From the NCBI GenBank assembly GCA_051305935.1, contig JBPPMG010000410.1, positions 1-5,812 on the forward strand: a stretch of 5,812 nucleotides of DNA, given 5' to 3'. A program made the translations under genes and the position numbers. The notes under the pieces were generated by a model. That model made no database searches. It saw nothing but the letters and a program-made list of their open reading frames with translations, and was not told the DNA's origin. Below, piece after piece: positions 1-5,735 of the stretch; the stretch's first letter is position 1; each line of letters starts with the position of its first letter. Source of the DNA: JACPDH01 sp051305935. GTDB lineage: Bacteria; Acidobacteriota; Thermoanaerobaculia; Gp7-AA8.

Positions 1-1
1 C

Positions 2-2068
2 TACGACGTCAGCGATCGCGCGATGTACTACTCGTGGTGGGATCCTGAGTACCTTCCGACGCAGGTGCGGCTCATCAAGAGCCGGGAGATCGCCGCGCGG
101 GTCGTCCGGCGCCTCAACCTGCTGCAGAACCCCGAGCTCAACCCGTCGGCGCGGCAGACCATGTCGAAGGAGGCACTTGCGAACGCCGAGGCGCGAGTCA
201 CCTCCGCGGCCCTCGGGTTGCAGGGAGGCGTGTCGGTGCAGCCGATCAAGGAGACCGACATCGTCGAGATCGGCTACATCGCGGCGAGCCCGACGCTTGC
301 GGCCGATGTCGCGAACGCCGTCGCCGAGGCCTACATCGATTGGAACCTCGAGACCAAGTACGCGACGCTCGATAAAGCGGGGCGCTTCATCACCTCGCAG
401 ATCGAGCAGCTCCGGTCGGAGATCAGCGAGAAGGAGCGGCAGCTCCAGGCCTACGGGCGGGAGAAGGGGATCGTCTCGGCCGCGCCCACCGAGAACCCCA
501 CGCTGCAGAACCTCTCGTCGCTGAACAATGACTACGCGTCGGCCATCGCCGACCGGGTGGCGAAGCAGGCGAAGTTCACCGAGTACCAGAACACGAGATC
601 CGAATCACTCGCCGACAATCTGTCGCCCGCGGTAGCGGCGATGAACCAGGAGCAGACGCGGCTCGAGCGCGAGTACGCCGAGAAGCTGAGTCTCTTCAAG
701 CCCGAGTGGCCGGCGATGAAGCAGCTCAAGGCGCAGATCGACAGGGGGCGGGTCGACCTCGACGCCTCCATCCGTCAGATCGCGGCGAACGCTCGCGAGT
801 CGGCGCGCACCGAGTACATGACGGCAGTCCGGCGCGAGCAGGCGTTGCAGGGTGTCCTCCAGGGCCAGAGGACCGACGTGATGGACCTGAGCAGCGCGTC
901 GATCGAGTACAACAACCTCAACACCGAGGTCGTGACGAAGCGACAGCTCCTCGACGGACTGCTCGAGAGGCAGAACGAGATGGAGATGACCTCGCGTCTC
1001 CAGACCGAGCGGGTCTCCAACATCCGGATCGTCGATCGCGCGCTTCCGCCGGGCGGGCGCTTCTCGCCGTCGTACTCGAGGAACATCTCGACGGCCCTGA
1101 TGTTCGGCCTCTTCGTCGGAGCCGCGCTCGCCTTCCTCCTCGAGTACCTCGACCGTTCGCTTCGCACGATCAAGCAGGTCGAGCAGTACCTCAAGCTCCC
1201 TGCGCTCGGGTTGATCCCGGCGGTTGGAGAGACGTCGCCCGGCGCCCACGGTTTCGCCTACGGCTTCGGCTCGAGACGAAAGAATCGAGCGGCTGCGCCG
1301 GAGGTTGTCGATACCGAGGGAAAGAAGGAGCCGGGCGCCCGCGTCGCCATCGAATTGCTGCCTCACACGCAGCCGCGGTCGACAGTTGCCGAAGCCTACC
1401 GCGCGATTCGCACGGCGCTGCTCCTTTCGCGAGCCGGAGGCGTGAGGACGATCGTGATCAGCTCCTCGCTGCCCGGAGAGGGGAAGACCTCGACGTCCGC
1501 GAACCTCGCGATCGTGCTGGCCCAGTTGAACAAACGCGTCCTGTTGATCGACGCCGACCTGCACAAGCCGCGCCTGCACGAGATCTTTCGTGCGTCGAAC
1601 CGGGTCGGTCTCGTATCGGTGCTCGCCGAGAACCTCGTTGCGGACGAAGTAATCGTTCCGTCACTCGTTCCCGGCCTCGACCTGCTGCCGGCCGGCCCGC
1701 TGTCGCCGAATCCCTCGGGCTTGCTCGCCTCGGAGGCGATGACCACGCTGCTGGCGATGCTTGCCGGGAGATACGACTACGTCGTGATCGACTCGCCTCC
1801 CGTTTCCGCGGTGGCCGACGCCATCGTGATCGGCCACCAATGCGACGGCGTCGTCCTCTGCGTCGAAGGCGGCCGCACCGCGCGCGAGATCGTCGCTCGC
1901 GTGCGCGACAAACTGACCCGCTCCAACGTGCGCATCCTCGGCGTCCTGATCAACAACCTCGACGAGAAGGCGCACGACTACGGCTACTACTACAACTACT
2001 ACACCGGAACCTACGGCGCCGCCGGCGGCTACACCGAAGACCTGCCCGGCGCGAAGACCGGCACGTAA
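2..2068 (+). CDS. Wzc-type polysaccharide co-polymerase / BY-kinase (partial, 5' end missing)
   Basis: Inner-membrane bacterial tyrosine autokinase that regulates EPS/capsule chain length and export. The frame is open back to base 2 (upstream residues YDVSDRA), so the start lies outside the window; numbering here is from the internal ATG at 23. Visible parts: the end of the Wzz domain; a long, mostly helical coiled-coil periplasmic region (about 115-330); a proline/glycine motif (PPGGRFSPS) before a transmembrane helix near 354-374; and a cytosolic linker. The kinase domain has an ExxRxxR oligomerisation motif (E457, R460, R463), Walker A PGEGKT with K488, Walker A' LLIDAD with D510/D512, and Walker B VVID with D590. 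The C terminus is a tyrosine cluster with eight Tyr between 653 and 670, the expected autophosphorylation site. All motifs are intact, so it should be active. Family assignment is secure; the polysaccharide is unknown. No cognate phosphatase gene is visible. Confidence 0.95.
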   Translation, partial: YDVSDRAMYYSWWDPEYLPTQVRLIKSREIAARVVRRLNLLQNPELNPSARQTMSKEALANAEARVTSAALGLQGGVSVQPIKETDIVEIGYIAASPTLAADVANAVAEAYIDWNLETKYATLDKAGRFITSQIEQLRSEISEKERQLQAYGREKGIVSAAPTENPTLQNLSSLNNDYASAIADRVAKQAKFTEYQNTRSESLADNLSPAVAAMNQEQTRLEREYAEKLSLFKPEWPAMKQLKAQIDRGRVDLDASIRQIAANARESARTEYMTAVRREQALQGVLQGQRTDVMDLSSASIEYNNLNTEVVTKRQLLDGLLERQNEMEMTSRLQTERVSNIRIVDRALPPGGRFSPSYSRNISTALMFGLFVGAALAFLLEYLDRSLRTIKQVEQYLKLPALGLIPAVGETSPGAHGFAYGFGSRRKNRAAAPEVVDTEGKKEPGARVAIELLPHTQPRSTVAEAYRAIRTALLLSRAGGVRTIVISSSLPGEGKTSTSANLAIVLAQLNKRVLLIDADLHKPRLHEIFRASNRVGLVSVLAENLVADEVIVPSLVPGLDLLPAGPLSPNPSGLLASEAMTTLLAMLAGRYDYVVIDSPPVSAVADAIVIGHQCDGVVLCVEGGRTAREIVARVRDKLTRSNVRILGVLINNLDEKAHDYGYYYNYYTGTYGAAGGYTEDLPGAKTGT

Positions 2069-2082
2069 ACGAAGGCCATGTA

Positions 2083-2103
2083 GCGAAGGCCTCTGGCCTT
2101 CGC
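2083..2103. repeat. REP-like hairpin, copy 1
   Basis: A perfect 9-bp inverted repeat (GCGAAGGCC, loop TCT, GGCCTTCGC) begins 14 bases after the kinase stop codon. No T-tract follows, so it is not a canonical intrinsic terminator, although it could stabilise the 3' end of the kinase mRNA. The preceding CATGTAGC (2077-2084) recurs in inverted orientation beside the hairpin at 3830-3847 (3848-3855). This suggests a dispersed REP-like family. Confidence 0.6.
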
Positions 2104-2140
2104 AGATTCACGCAAACCGGACGCGTCGATCTCGAAGCGA

Positions 2141-2159
2141 GCAAGGCGGGACGCCTTGC
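2141..2159. repeat. REP-like hairpin, copy 2
   Basis: Inverted repeat GCAAGGCG / loop GGA / CGCCTTGC. It resembles copy 1 in opposite orientation about 40 bases away, giving a paired (BIME-like) layout. Bases 2141-2158 are identical to 3830-3847, on the other side of the AsnB-like gene and in the same orientation. Confidence 0.6.
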
Positions 2160-2206
2160 CTACGAGCCGCCAAGCGACTGCTCGATCGCGCACCGACTTG
2201 TCAGAT

Positions 2207-2227
2207 TTCGCCAATGATGTTGGCGAA
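2207..2227. promoter_or_regulatory. Perfect 8-bp dyad upstream of the AsnB-like gene
   Basis: TTCGCCAA, a 5-base spacer TGATG, then TTGGCGAA, about 150 bases upstream of the GTG start at 2378. It could be an operator or an RNA hairpin. It is unlike the REP-like units next to it, and no known regulator motif is recognised. Function is inferred from position only. Confidence 0.3.
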
Positions 2228-2294
2228 CAGGTATTCACTTTCGAGCCGTTGGGACAACTCGTCCACCCACATCCCCGTTCCCCCGCAACCGCTT

Positions 2295-2317
2295 CGGCCG
2301 ATTTTCCATATCGGCCG
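2295..2317. promoter_or_regulatory. Second 8-bp dyad in the AsnB-like leader
   Basis: CGGCCGAT, a 7-base loop TTTCCAT, then ATCGGCCG, about 60 bases before the GTG start. If transcribed it would form a stable hairpin in the 5' leader; as DNA it could be an operator half-site pair. There is no T-tract after it. The rest of 2161-2377 shows no confident promoter. Confidence 0.3.
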
Positions 2318-2362
2318 CGTCCTCGGCCCGCAACTTGCAAGACCCTTTTCGCCTCATAGATC

Positions 2363-2373
2363 AGGAAAGGGAG
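2363..2373 (+). promoter_or_regulatory. Ribosome binding site for the AsnB-like gene
   Basis: Purine-rich AGGAAAGGGAG ends 4 bases before the GTG at 2378. It supports this GTG as the real start, although no ATG is available there. Confidence 0.6.
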
Positions 2374-2377
2374 CCCC

Positions 2378-3802
2378 GTGTCCGCATTCTTCGCGCTGCG
2401 AGGAGCAGCTGGAAATCTCGCTCTCGATATCTCTGCGATCGAGACTGCGATTGCCCGAAGTGCGGGACGCGAAGCCTCGACGCGGGTTGAGCGAGTGGGC
2501 GAGGTTTCGCTTGTGTTTTCCTCAGCGTCAGCACCTGCCGAGAGCGGGCGATGGATCGCGGGGAGGGGAGCGGAGCGTCTCGGATTGCGCGACGCACCGC
2601 CAGAGGTCTGGCCCGCAAGGATCGAGAAGCTCGCTGGCAGTTTTGCGCTCGCTGCTGCTGATCGCGACTCGATGACACTCGTCGCGGCGCGCGATCCCCG
2701 AGGGCTTGAGCCTCTCATCGTGTTGCGCCGTCACGACCTGCTCGCGGTCGCCTCGGATCTCCCCACGATGCTCGCATCGGGAATCGTCGACCGGCGCATC
2801 GACTGGCCCGCCCTCCGTGCGTATCTCCGTACCGGCTTTGTCCCCGAACCGGCGACGCTCGTCGCCGGGCTCACGGTTCTCCCCGCGGGATCGTGTCTGG
2901 TCGCCGCTCGCGAAGGTGTCAGGCTCGTCTCGCTTGGCGATGCGAGCGCCGAAGCCCAGGACACTGCCGCGGTTCTGCGAGAGCGCGTGTCGGCAGGCAA
3001 GGCCGCAATCGTCGGCACGAAGAGCGCGGGTTGTGGCGTCCGCAAGCTCGAGCGCCTTCTGAACGGAGCGGGCTGCTCGATCCCCGTGTACACGATTGCG
3101 GGAAACGGCGCGACCAGCGGAATCCACCGCCGCGTGCCGTTGCCTCGGAGCGAAGAGGCGATCCTCGAGCTGCTCGGACGAGCATTCGCGCTTCCCGGCC
3201 AGCCGTCGATTGCCGCGGTCGAGGCAAGGCTTCTCTCGGACGCGGCAATCGCGGACGGAGCTGAGCTTCTCCTCTCGGGTGCAGGTGGCTGCGCGGGAAC
3301 CGATCCTCCCTCCGGCGCGTTCGCGCGGCTGGTCGACGGGCTCTACGCGCGGCGGCCGGCGGTGCGCGTCGTGTTCACCGATCCCGAACTGCTAGACCTC
3401 ATCGGTGAGTATCCGCACGGACGAGACGTACCCGCGCCGCCGCCTGTGGTCCCGGACAGGCTCGCCGGGCACCGCGCGCGATTCCGGCCGGAGCAGGAGG
3501 CGGGGAGGGATGGAGGCGCGGAGGTTTCGGCGCCGCTGATGGAGCTGGCGACTCCCGAGCGCGATGGTCGTCTCGCGGCGATTGAAACGGCGCTGCCGAT
3601 CGCCCCGCTCCTCGAAGGCTCGCTCCGCACCGTGGCACGCGAGTTCATCCTCGGGCTCGCACAGGACTCGATCCTCCTGGGAGCCGCGTCGCGCGATCTC
3701 TGGCGCGCGGCGGGAACGATGCCGAACAGCGTCGACTCCGCGAAGATCTGGAGCCTCGTCGCCCTTGGCGCCTGGACGCGCAGGCATCGAATCACAGCTT
3801 GA
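2378..3802 (+). CDS. Degenerate asparagine synthetase (AsnB)-like protein, probable pseudoenzyme
   Basis: 474 residues with the order of a class-II glutamine amidotransferase/asparagine synthetase, but shorter than usual AsnB (commonly 550-650). The N-terminal Ntn-glutaminase-like part (about 1-180) is recognisable from LAGSFALAAADRD (85-97), ARDPRGLEPL (104-113), the ASD motif (125-127), then YLRTGFVPEP (149-158) and LPAGSCL (168-174). The start reads MSAFFALRG where active enzymes have the catalytic Cys2 (MCGI...). In the synthetase-like part (about 195-470), the ATP PP-loop SGGxDS is replaced by IVGTKSAGCG (211-220), and the SGDGGDE loop by LSGAGGCAG (299-307). The lysine-containing segment before the C terminus is shortened, while the end (IWSLVALGAWTRR) still matches the family. 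The frame is intact with a good RBS and normal G/C-biased codon use, so this looks like a kept, non-catalytic protein and not a fresh pseudogene. AsnB-like amidotransferases are common in EPS loci; the role here is unknown. Confidence 0.75.
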   Translation: MSAFFALRGAAGNLALDISAIETAIARSAGREASTRVERVGEVSLVFSSASAPAESGRWIAGRGAERLGLRDAPPEVWPARIEKLAGSFALAAADRDSMTLVAARDPRGLEPLIVLRRHDLLAVASDLPTMLASGIVDRRIDWPALRAYLRTGFVPEPATLVAGLTVLPAGSCLVAAREGVRLVSLGDASAEAQDTAAVLRERVSAGKAAIVGTKSAGCGVRKLERLLNGAGCSIPVYTIAGNGATSGIHRRVPLPRSEEAILELLGRAFALPGQPSIAAVEARLLSDAAIADGAELLLSGAGGCAGTDPPSGAFARLVDGLYARRPAVRVVFTDPELLDLIGEYPHGRDVPAPPPVVPDRLAGHRARFRPEQEAGRDGGAEVSAPLMELATPERDGRLAAIETALPIAPLLEGSLRTVAREFILGLAQDSILLGAASRDLWRAAGTMPNSVDSAKIWSLVALGAWTRRHRITA

Positions 3803-3829
3803 GGGTCCGAACGAGTCTCGGCGACGCGG

Positions 3830-3847
3830 GCAAGGCGGGACGCCTTG
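3830..3847. repeat. REP-like hairpin, copy 3
   Basis: CAAGGCG / loop GGA / CGCCTTG, 28 bases after the AsnB-like stop. The 18 bases are identical to 2141-2158, and both copies continue into CTAC after one mismatch. The flanking GCTACATG (3848-3855) is the reverse complement of the CATGTAGC next to copy 1. No T-tract, so a REP-type element is more likely than a terminator. Confidence 0.65.
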
Positions 3848-3895
3848 GCTACATGCACAATCTCCGTTGCACTCCGCGCTCCCGGCTGCTACCCT

Positions 3896-3945
3896 TGTTC
3901 ATTCGTTGAACACGTCCATCCCTTGACCTGTTCACGGCGAGAACA
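3896..3945. promoter_or_regulatory. Two operator-like dyads directly before the MarR-like gene
   Basis: Site 1 (3896-3912) is a perfect TGTTCA-N5-TGAACA. Site 2 (3929-3945) is TGTTCA-N5-AGAACA, perfect in the TGTTC/GAACA arms. Both are 17 bp; their centres (3904 and 3937) are 33 bp apart, about three helical turns, placing them on the same DNA face. Site 2 ends 3 bases before the ATG at 3949 and covers the place where a ribosome binding site would lie. MarR-family dimers typically bind palindromes of this size in their own promoters, so autoregulation is the simplest inference. Confidence 0.55.
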
Positions 3946-3948
3946 TCT

Positions 3949-4359
3949 ATGCCAGTCGCGCAGATCGACGATGACGTCCGGTACCATCTCCTCAAGCTCG
4001 TCGAGGAGCAGCCGGATCTTACCCAGCGCGAAGCCGCAGAGCGCCTCGGCATGAGTCTGGGCAAGGTCAACTACTGCTTCCGCGCGCTGGTGTCGAAGGG
4101 CTGGGTGAAGGCGCGAAACTTCCGTAACTCCAGCCGCAAGACCGCCTACGCGTATCTCCTGACGCCCAAAGGCATCGAAGAAAAGCTGCGCGTCACTGCG
4201 CGCTTTCTCGATCGCAAACTGGGCGAGTACGACGCTCTCGTCGAGGAACTGCACACGCTCACGAGCGAAGTGAACGCGCACCGGAAAGCGAAGGGCCAGC
4301 CCGAGGTTGTATTCGAAGCGCCGGCTTCGAGGACCAACGGGAAAGGGGAGCCACTGTGA
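3949..4359 (+). CDS. MarR-family EPS-associated transcriptional regulator
   Basis: 136-residue cytosolic DNA-binding protein. Residues about 7-75 form a winged helix-turn-helix: helix 1 (DDVRYHLLKLVEE), HTH DLTQREAAERLGMSLGKVNYC (23-43), recognition-helix continuation FRALVSKGWVKARNF, and the wing with KTAYAYLLTPKGIEEK. The LGKVNYC...GWVKARNF...YAYLLTPKG pattern is characteristic of the small MarR-like group annotated as EPS-associated regulators, found beside exopolysaccharide loci. The C-terminal part (about 80-110) is a likely dimerising coiled coil. The ATG at 3949 fits the family N terminus, but the Shine-Dalgarno is weak (GCGAG-like) and buried in a dyad. A NusG paralogue follows after 217 bases, the usual partner in such loci. 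Target genes cannot be determined here. Confidence 0.88.
   Translation: MPVAQIDDDVRYHLLKLVEEQPDLTQREAAERLGMSLGKVNYCFRALVSKGWVKARNFRNSSRKTAYAYLLTPKGIEEKLRVTARFLDRKLGEYDALVEELHTLTSEVNAHRKAKGQPEVVFEAPASRTNGKGEPL
4341..4359 (+). promoter_or_regulatory. Strong Shine-Dalgarno plus GTG overlapping the marR stop (orphaned?)
   Basis: GAAAGGGGAG (4341-4350) is followed 5 bases later by GTG at 4356, which overlaps the TGA stop (GTGA). This is the classic signature of a translationally coupled downstream gene, yet the 77-codon frame that starts here consists almost entirely of repeat sequence. The real next gene begins at 4577 without a visible Shine-Dalgarno. The site may once have served that gene. 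Confidence 0.35.
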
Positions 4360-4390
4360 TTGCGGATGTCGGATTGCGGATTGCGGATTC
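4358..4390. repeat. GGATTGC heptamer tandem repeat
   Basis: Two exact GGATTGC units (4371-4377, 4378-4384) and a partial third (4385-4390), preceded by a diverged unit starting in the marR stop codon. This is a short tandem array of the same style as those at 4851-4870, 5323-5338 and 5736-5812. Confidence 0.6.
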
Positions 4391-4421
4391 AGCTTTGCCA
4401 GTCTGCGCGACCGGCGCGGTC

Positions 4422-4564
4422 GTCATTCCGAGCGAAGCGAGGAATCTGCTAAACATCGCACTGACCGCTTCCTCCGCAGGAACTCTTGCCACATGGCGCG
4501 GCTCGTCGCTGAGGAAGCGATCAGTCGATCTCTTTAGCAGATTCCTCGCTTCGCTCGGAATGAC
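4422..4564. repeat. 143-bp palindromic (MITE/REP-like) element
   Basis: Perfect 32-base inverted arms at 4422-4453 and 4533-4564, with the core CCGAGCGAAGCGAGG. Inside, 4461-4474 pairs with 4511-4524 with one mismatch, so most of the element folds into one long hairpin around a loop at about 4475-4510. It encodes no transposase. It occupies the marR-nusG gap and ends 12 bases before the NusG-like start codon. The same 15-base core recurs within that gene at 4777-4791. Confidence 0.8.
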
Positions 4565-4576
4565 ATCACTCCACCC

Positions 4577-5296
4577 ATGCCGATCCTAAAGCGCGAGCCC
4601 GACCTCTTTCCCGCGGATCTCTTCGATCTGCCGGCCGAGTCGCGCCCGTGGAGCGTCGCGCACGTCCGCTCGCGCCAGGAAAAAGCGCTCGCCCGTTACC
4701 TCCACCAGAAGCAGATCCCCTTCTACCTCCCGCAAACCGAGAACGAGATCATCACGAAGATCGCGCCCCTGTCGTCCCGAGCGAAGCGAGGGACCTCTCA
4801 GGGTTCTACAGAAGAGATCCCCAACGCCGACCTCCCAGCCTCTCCCGGTCAATCGCGCAATCGCGCAATTGAGAAATCCCGCATTCGCCTTTCTCACCTC
4901 CCTCTCTTCCCCGGCTACGTCTTCCTCCGCCACTCGCTCGACGAGCGTCTCGTCGTCCGGCAGTCCGACGTGATCGTGAGTCTTCTCGAGGTCACCGACC
5001 AGTTCGCGCTGGCCGGCGAGCTCGGGCAGCTTCGCGACCTCCAGGCGGCGGGCGCGTCGCTGATCCCGTGCCCGTGGATCGGGGTAGGGGACGCCGTCAA
5101 GATCACCGAGGGGTCGTTCAAGGGCTATCGCGGAGTCGTCGTCCGCGAGCACGGTCGGGAGCGGCTCATCGTCTCGATCGACCTCGTGAGGCAGAGCGTC
5201 GCCGTCGATTTCAACCGGGAGATGCTCGCCCCCGACCTCTTCCCCGTGCATCAGACCCGCGCCACGGAGCGCGCAAGAGCACGAATTCGCTTCTGA
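4577..5296 (+). CDS. NusG-paralogue antiterminator (UpxY/RfaH-like) with an in-frame insertion
   Basis: 239-residue specialised NusG homologue, expected to bind RNA polymerase and aid elongation through a long EPS operon. The N-terminal extension MPILKREPDLFPADLF resembles NusG-like proteins of polysaccharide loci and supports the ATG at 4577. The NGN domain starts with WSVAHVRSRQEKALARYL (25-42) and IPFYLPQ (47-53), resumes at HLPLFPGYVFL (107-117), and ends near 150. A KOW domain follows (about 168-212: GDAVKITEGSFKGYRGVVV...). Between YLPQ and PLFPGYVF the family usually has about 15 residues; here there are over 50, including SSRAKRGTSQGSTEE (66-80), a translated genomic repeat, and SRNRAIEKS, from an octamer array. 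The ends and frame are intact, so it is probably functional, with the insertion tolerated in a loop. No Shine-Dalgarno lies before the ATG, and the upstream palindrome ends 12 bases away. Confidence 0.85.
   Translation: MPILKREPDLFPADLFDLPAESRPWSVAHVRSRQEKALARYLHQKQIPFYLPQTENEIITKIAPLSSRAKRGTSQGSTEEIPNADLPASPGQSRNRAIEKSRIRLSHLPLFPGYVFLRHSLDERLVVRQSDVIVSLLEVTDQFALAGELGQLRDLQAAGASLIPCPWIGVGDAVKITEGSFKGYRGVVVREHGRERLIVSIDLVRQSVAVDFNREMLAPDLFPVHQTRATERARARIRF
4771..4870. repeat. Repeat-derived segment within the NusG-like CDS
   Basis: From 4771 the sequence resembles the left arm of the 4422-4564 element (GTC, then the shared CCGAGCGAAGCGAGG core at 4777-4791, then CT). There is no matching right arm. 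At 4851-4870 comes an octamer tandem AATCGCGC x2 plus AATT. Together they form most of the extra protein segment (about residues 65-102) and keep the reading frame. Confidence 0.65.
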
Positions 5297-5300
5297 CCCC

Positions 5301-5322
5301 GCGGCCCCGGGACCGGGGCCGC
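5301..5322 (+). terminator. GC-rich hairpin after the NusG-like gene
   Basis: GCGGCCCCG / loop GGAC / CGGGGCCGC begins 4 bases after the stop codon at 5294-5296. The 9-bp all-G/C stem is very stable, but no T-tract follows, so it may be a weak or non-canonical terminator or a 3'-end stabiliser. Confidence 0.45.
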
Positions 5323-5338
5323 ACGCAGTGACGCAGTG
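5323..5338. repeat. ACGCAGTG octamer tandem repeat
   Basis: Two exact ACGCAGTG units (5323-5330, 5331-5338), followed by the partial unit GCAGT. It adjoins the hairpin after the NusG-like gene and is the same style of short array as the others in this window. Confidence 0.5.
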
Positions 5339-5415
5339 GCAGTACCGAAGTAACGGATGTGGAGTGAAAAACGATCGACCCCGCAATCGGTGCATGACAC
5401 CGAAGGGGGCGGGGC

Positions 5416-5512
5416 CTGTCTGGCGGAGCGCCGGCCTTCGGCCCGCTGTGCCGCCCGCGTCCCGCCGGCCCCACGTCCTCACGCATACCGGCCGGCGCCG
5501 CGAATGCGGCGC
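5416..5512. repeat. GC-rich intergenic repeat with small palindromes
   Basis: Very GC-rich, non-coding-looking DNA with nested palindromes, including GGCC-TTC-GGCC (about 5433-5443) and GCGCCGC-GAAT-GCGGCGC (5495-5512). Translated, it gives peptides of the AGLRPAVPPASRR type that I associate from general experience with dispersed repeats in high-GC genomes. The family name and boundaries are uncertain. Confidence 0.4.
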
Positions 5513-5513
5513 G

Positions 5514-5676
5514 GGATCGGTAGCCCCCGGCTTCAGCCGGGGGTGCTGCGCCGAAGAGGTTATCGTGCGCCGCGTAGCGGCGCAGGAAATCCGGGGTTCG
5601 ACGTCCTGCGCCGCTACGCGGCGCACCCAGGTTTTCGTCGATTCCACCCCCGGCTGAAGCCGGGGGCTACCGATCC
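5514..5676. repeat. 163-bp nested inverted repeat
   Basis: The outer arms are perfect over 31 bases (5514-5544 and 5646-5676), and each contains its own hairpin (CCCCCGGCT-TC-AGCCGGGGG). Inside lies a second perfect inverted repeat of 22 bases (5566-5587 and 5604-5625), whose arms are again palindromic (GCGCCGC-TAC-GCGGCGC type). The unit can form either one long hairpin or four small ones, as in REP/BIME clusters. It encodes no protein. Confidence 0.8.
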
Positions 5677-5735
5677 GTCGTCGCTAAGCGACGCGTCTCT
5701 CGACTTTCGCCGCTTGCCTCCACGCCGCCTGCTCA

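Noticed and set aside
628..638. CGCGGTAGCGG, resembling the E. coli RfaH ops element
   Set aside because: It lies inside the kinase coding sequence, matches only the GCGGTAGCG core, and ops is not expected to be conserved for distant NusG paralogues.
2083..2103. Intrinsic terminator of the kinase gene
   Set aside because: The hairpin is good but has no T-tract, and its flank recurs elsewhere in the window, so a REP-like repeat is the better call.
706..2217. 503-codon open frame overlapping the kinase gene on the same strand
   Set aside because: Arg/Pro-rich low-information translation typical of an off-frame shadow in GC-rich DNA; the kinase frame carries all recognised motifs.
2335..2361. 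Possible promoter TTGCAA ... ATAGAT before the AsnB-like gene
   Set aside because: Spacing of about 15 bases and a weak -10 hexamer; not better than chance.
3923..3951. Possible promoter TTGACC, 17 bases, TCTATG before the MarR-like gene
   Set aside because: The -10 match is poor and overlaps the start codon, which would place the transcript start downstream of ATG 3949.
4356..4589. 77-codon frame with a strong Shine-Dalgarno and GTG overlapping the marR stop
   Set aside because: The translation is almost wholly heptamer and palindromic repeat sequence, so it is not called as a gene; the initiation signal is kept as a separate observation.
4586..5647. 353-codon antisense frame across the NusG-like gene
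   Set aside because: Composed of the reverse of a real gene and of intergenic repeats; no recognisable domain.
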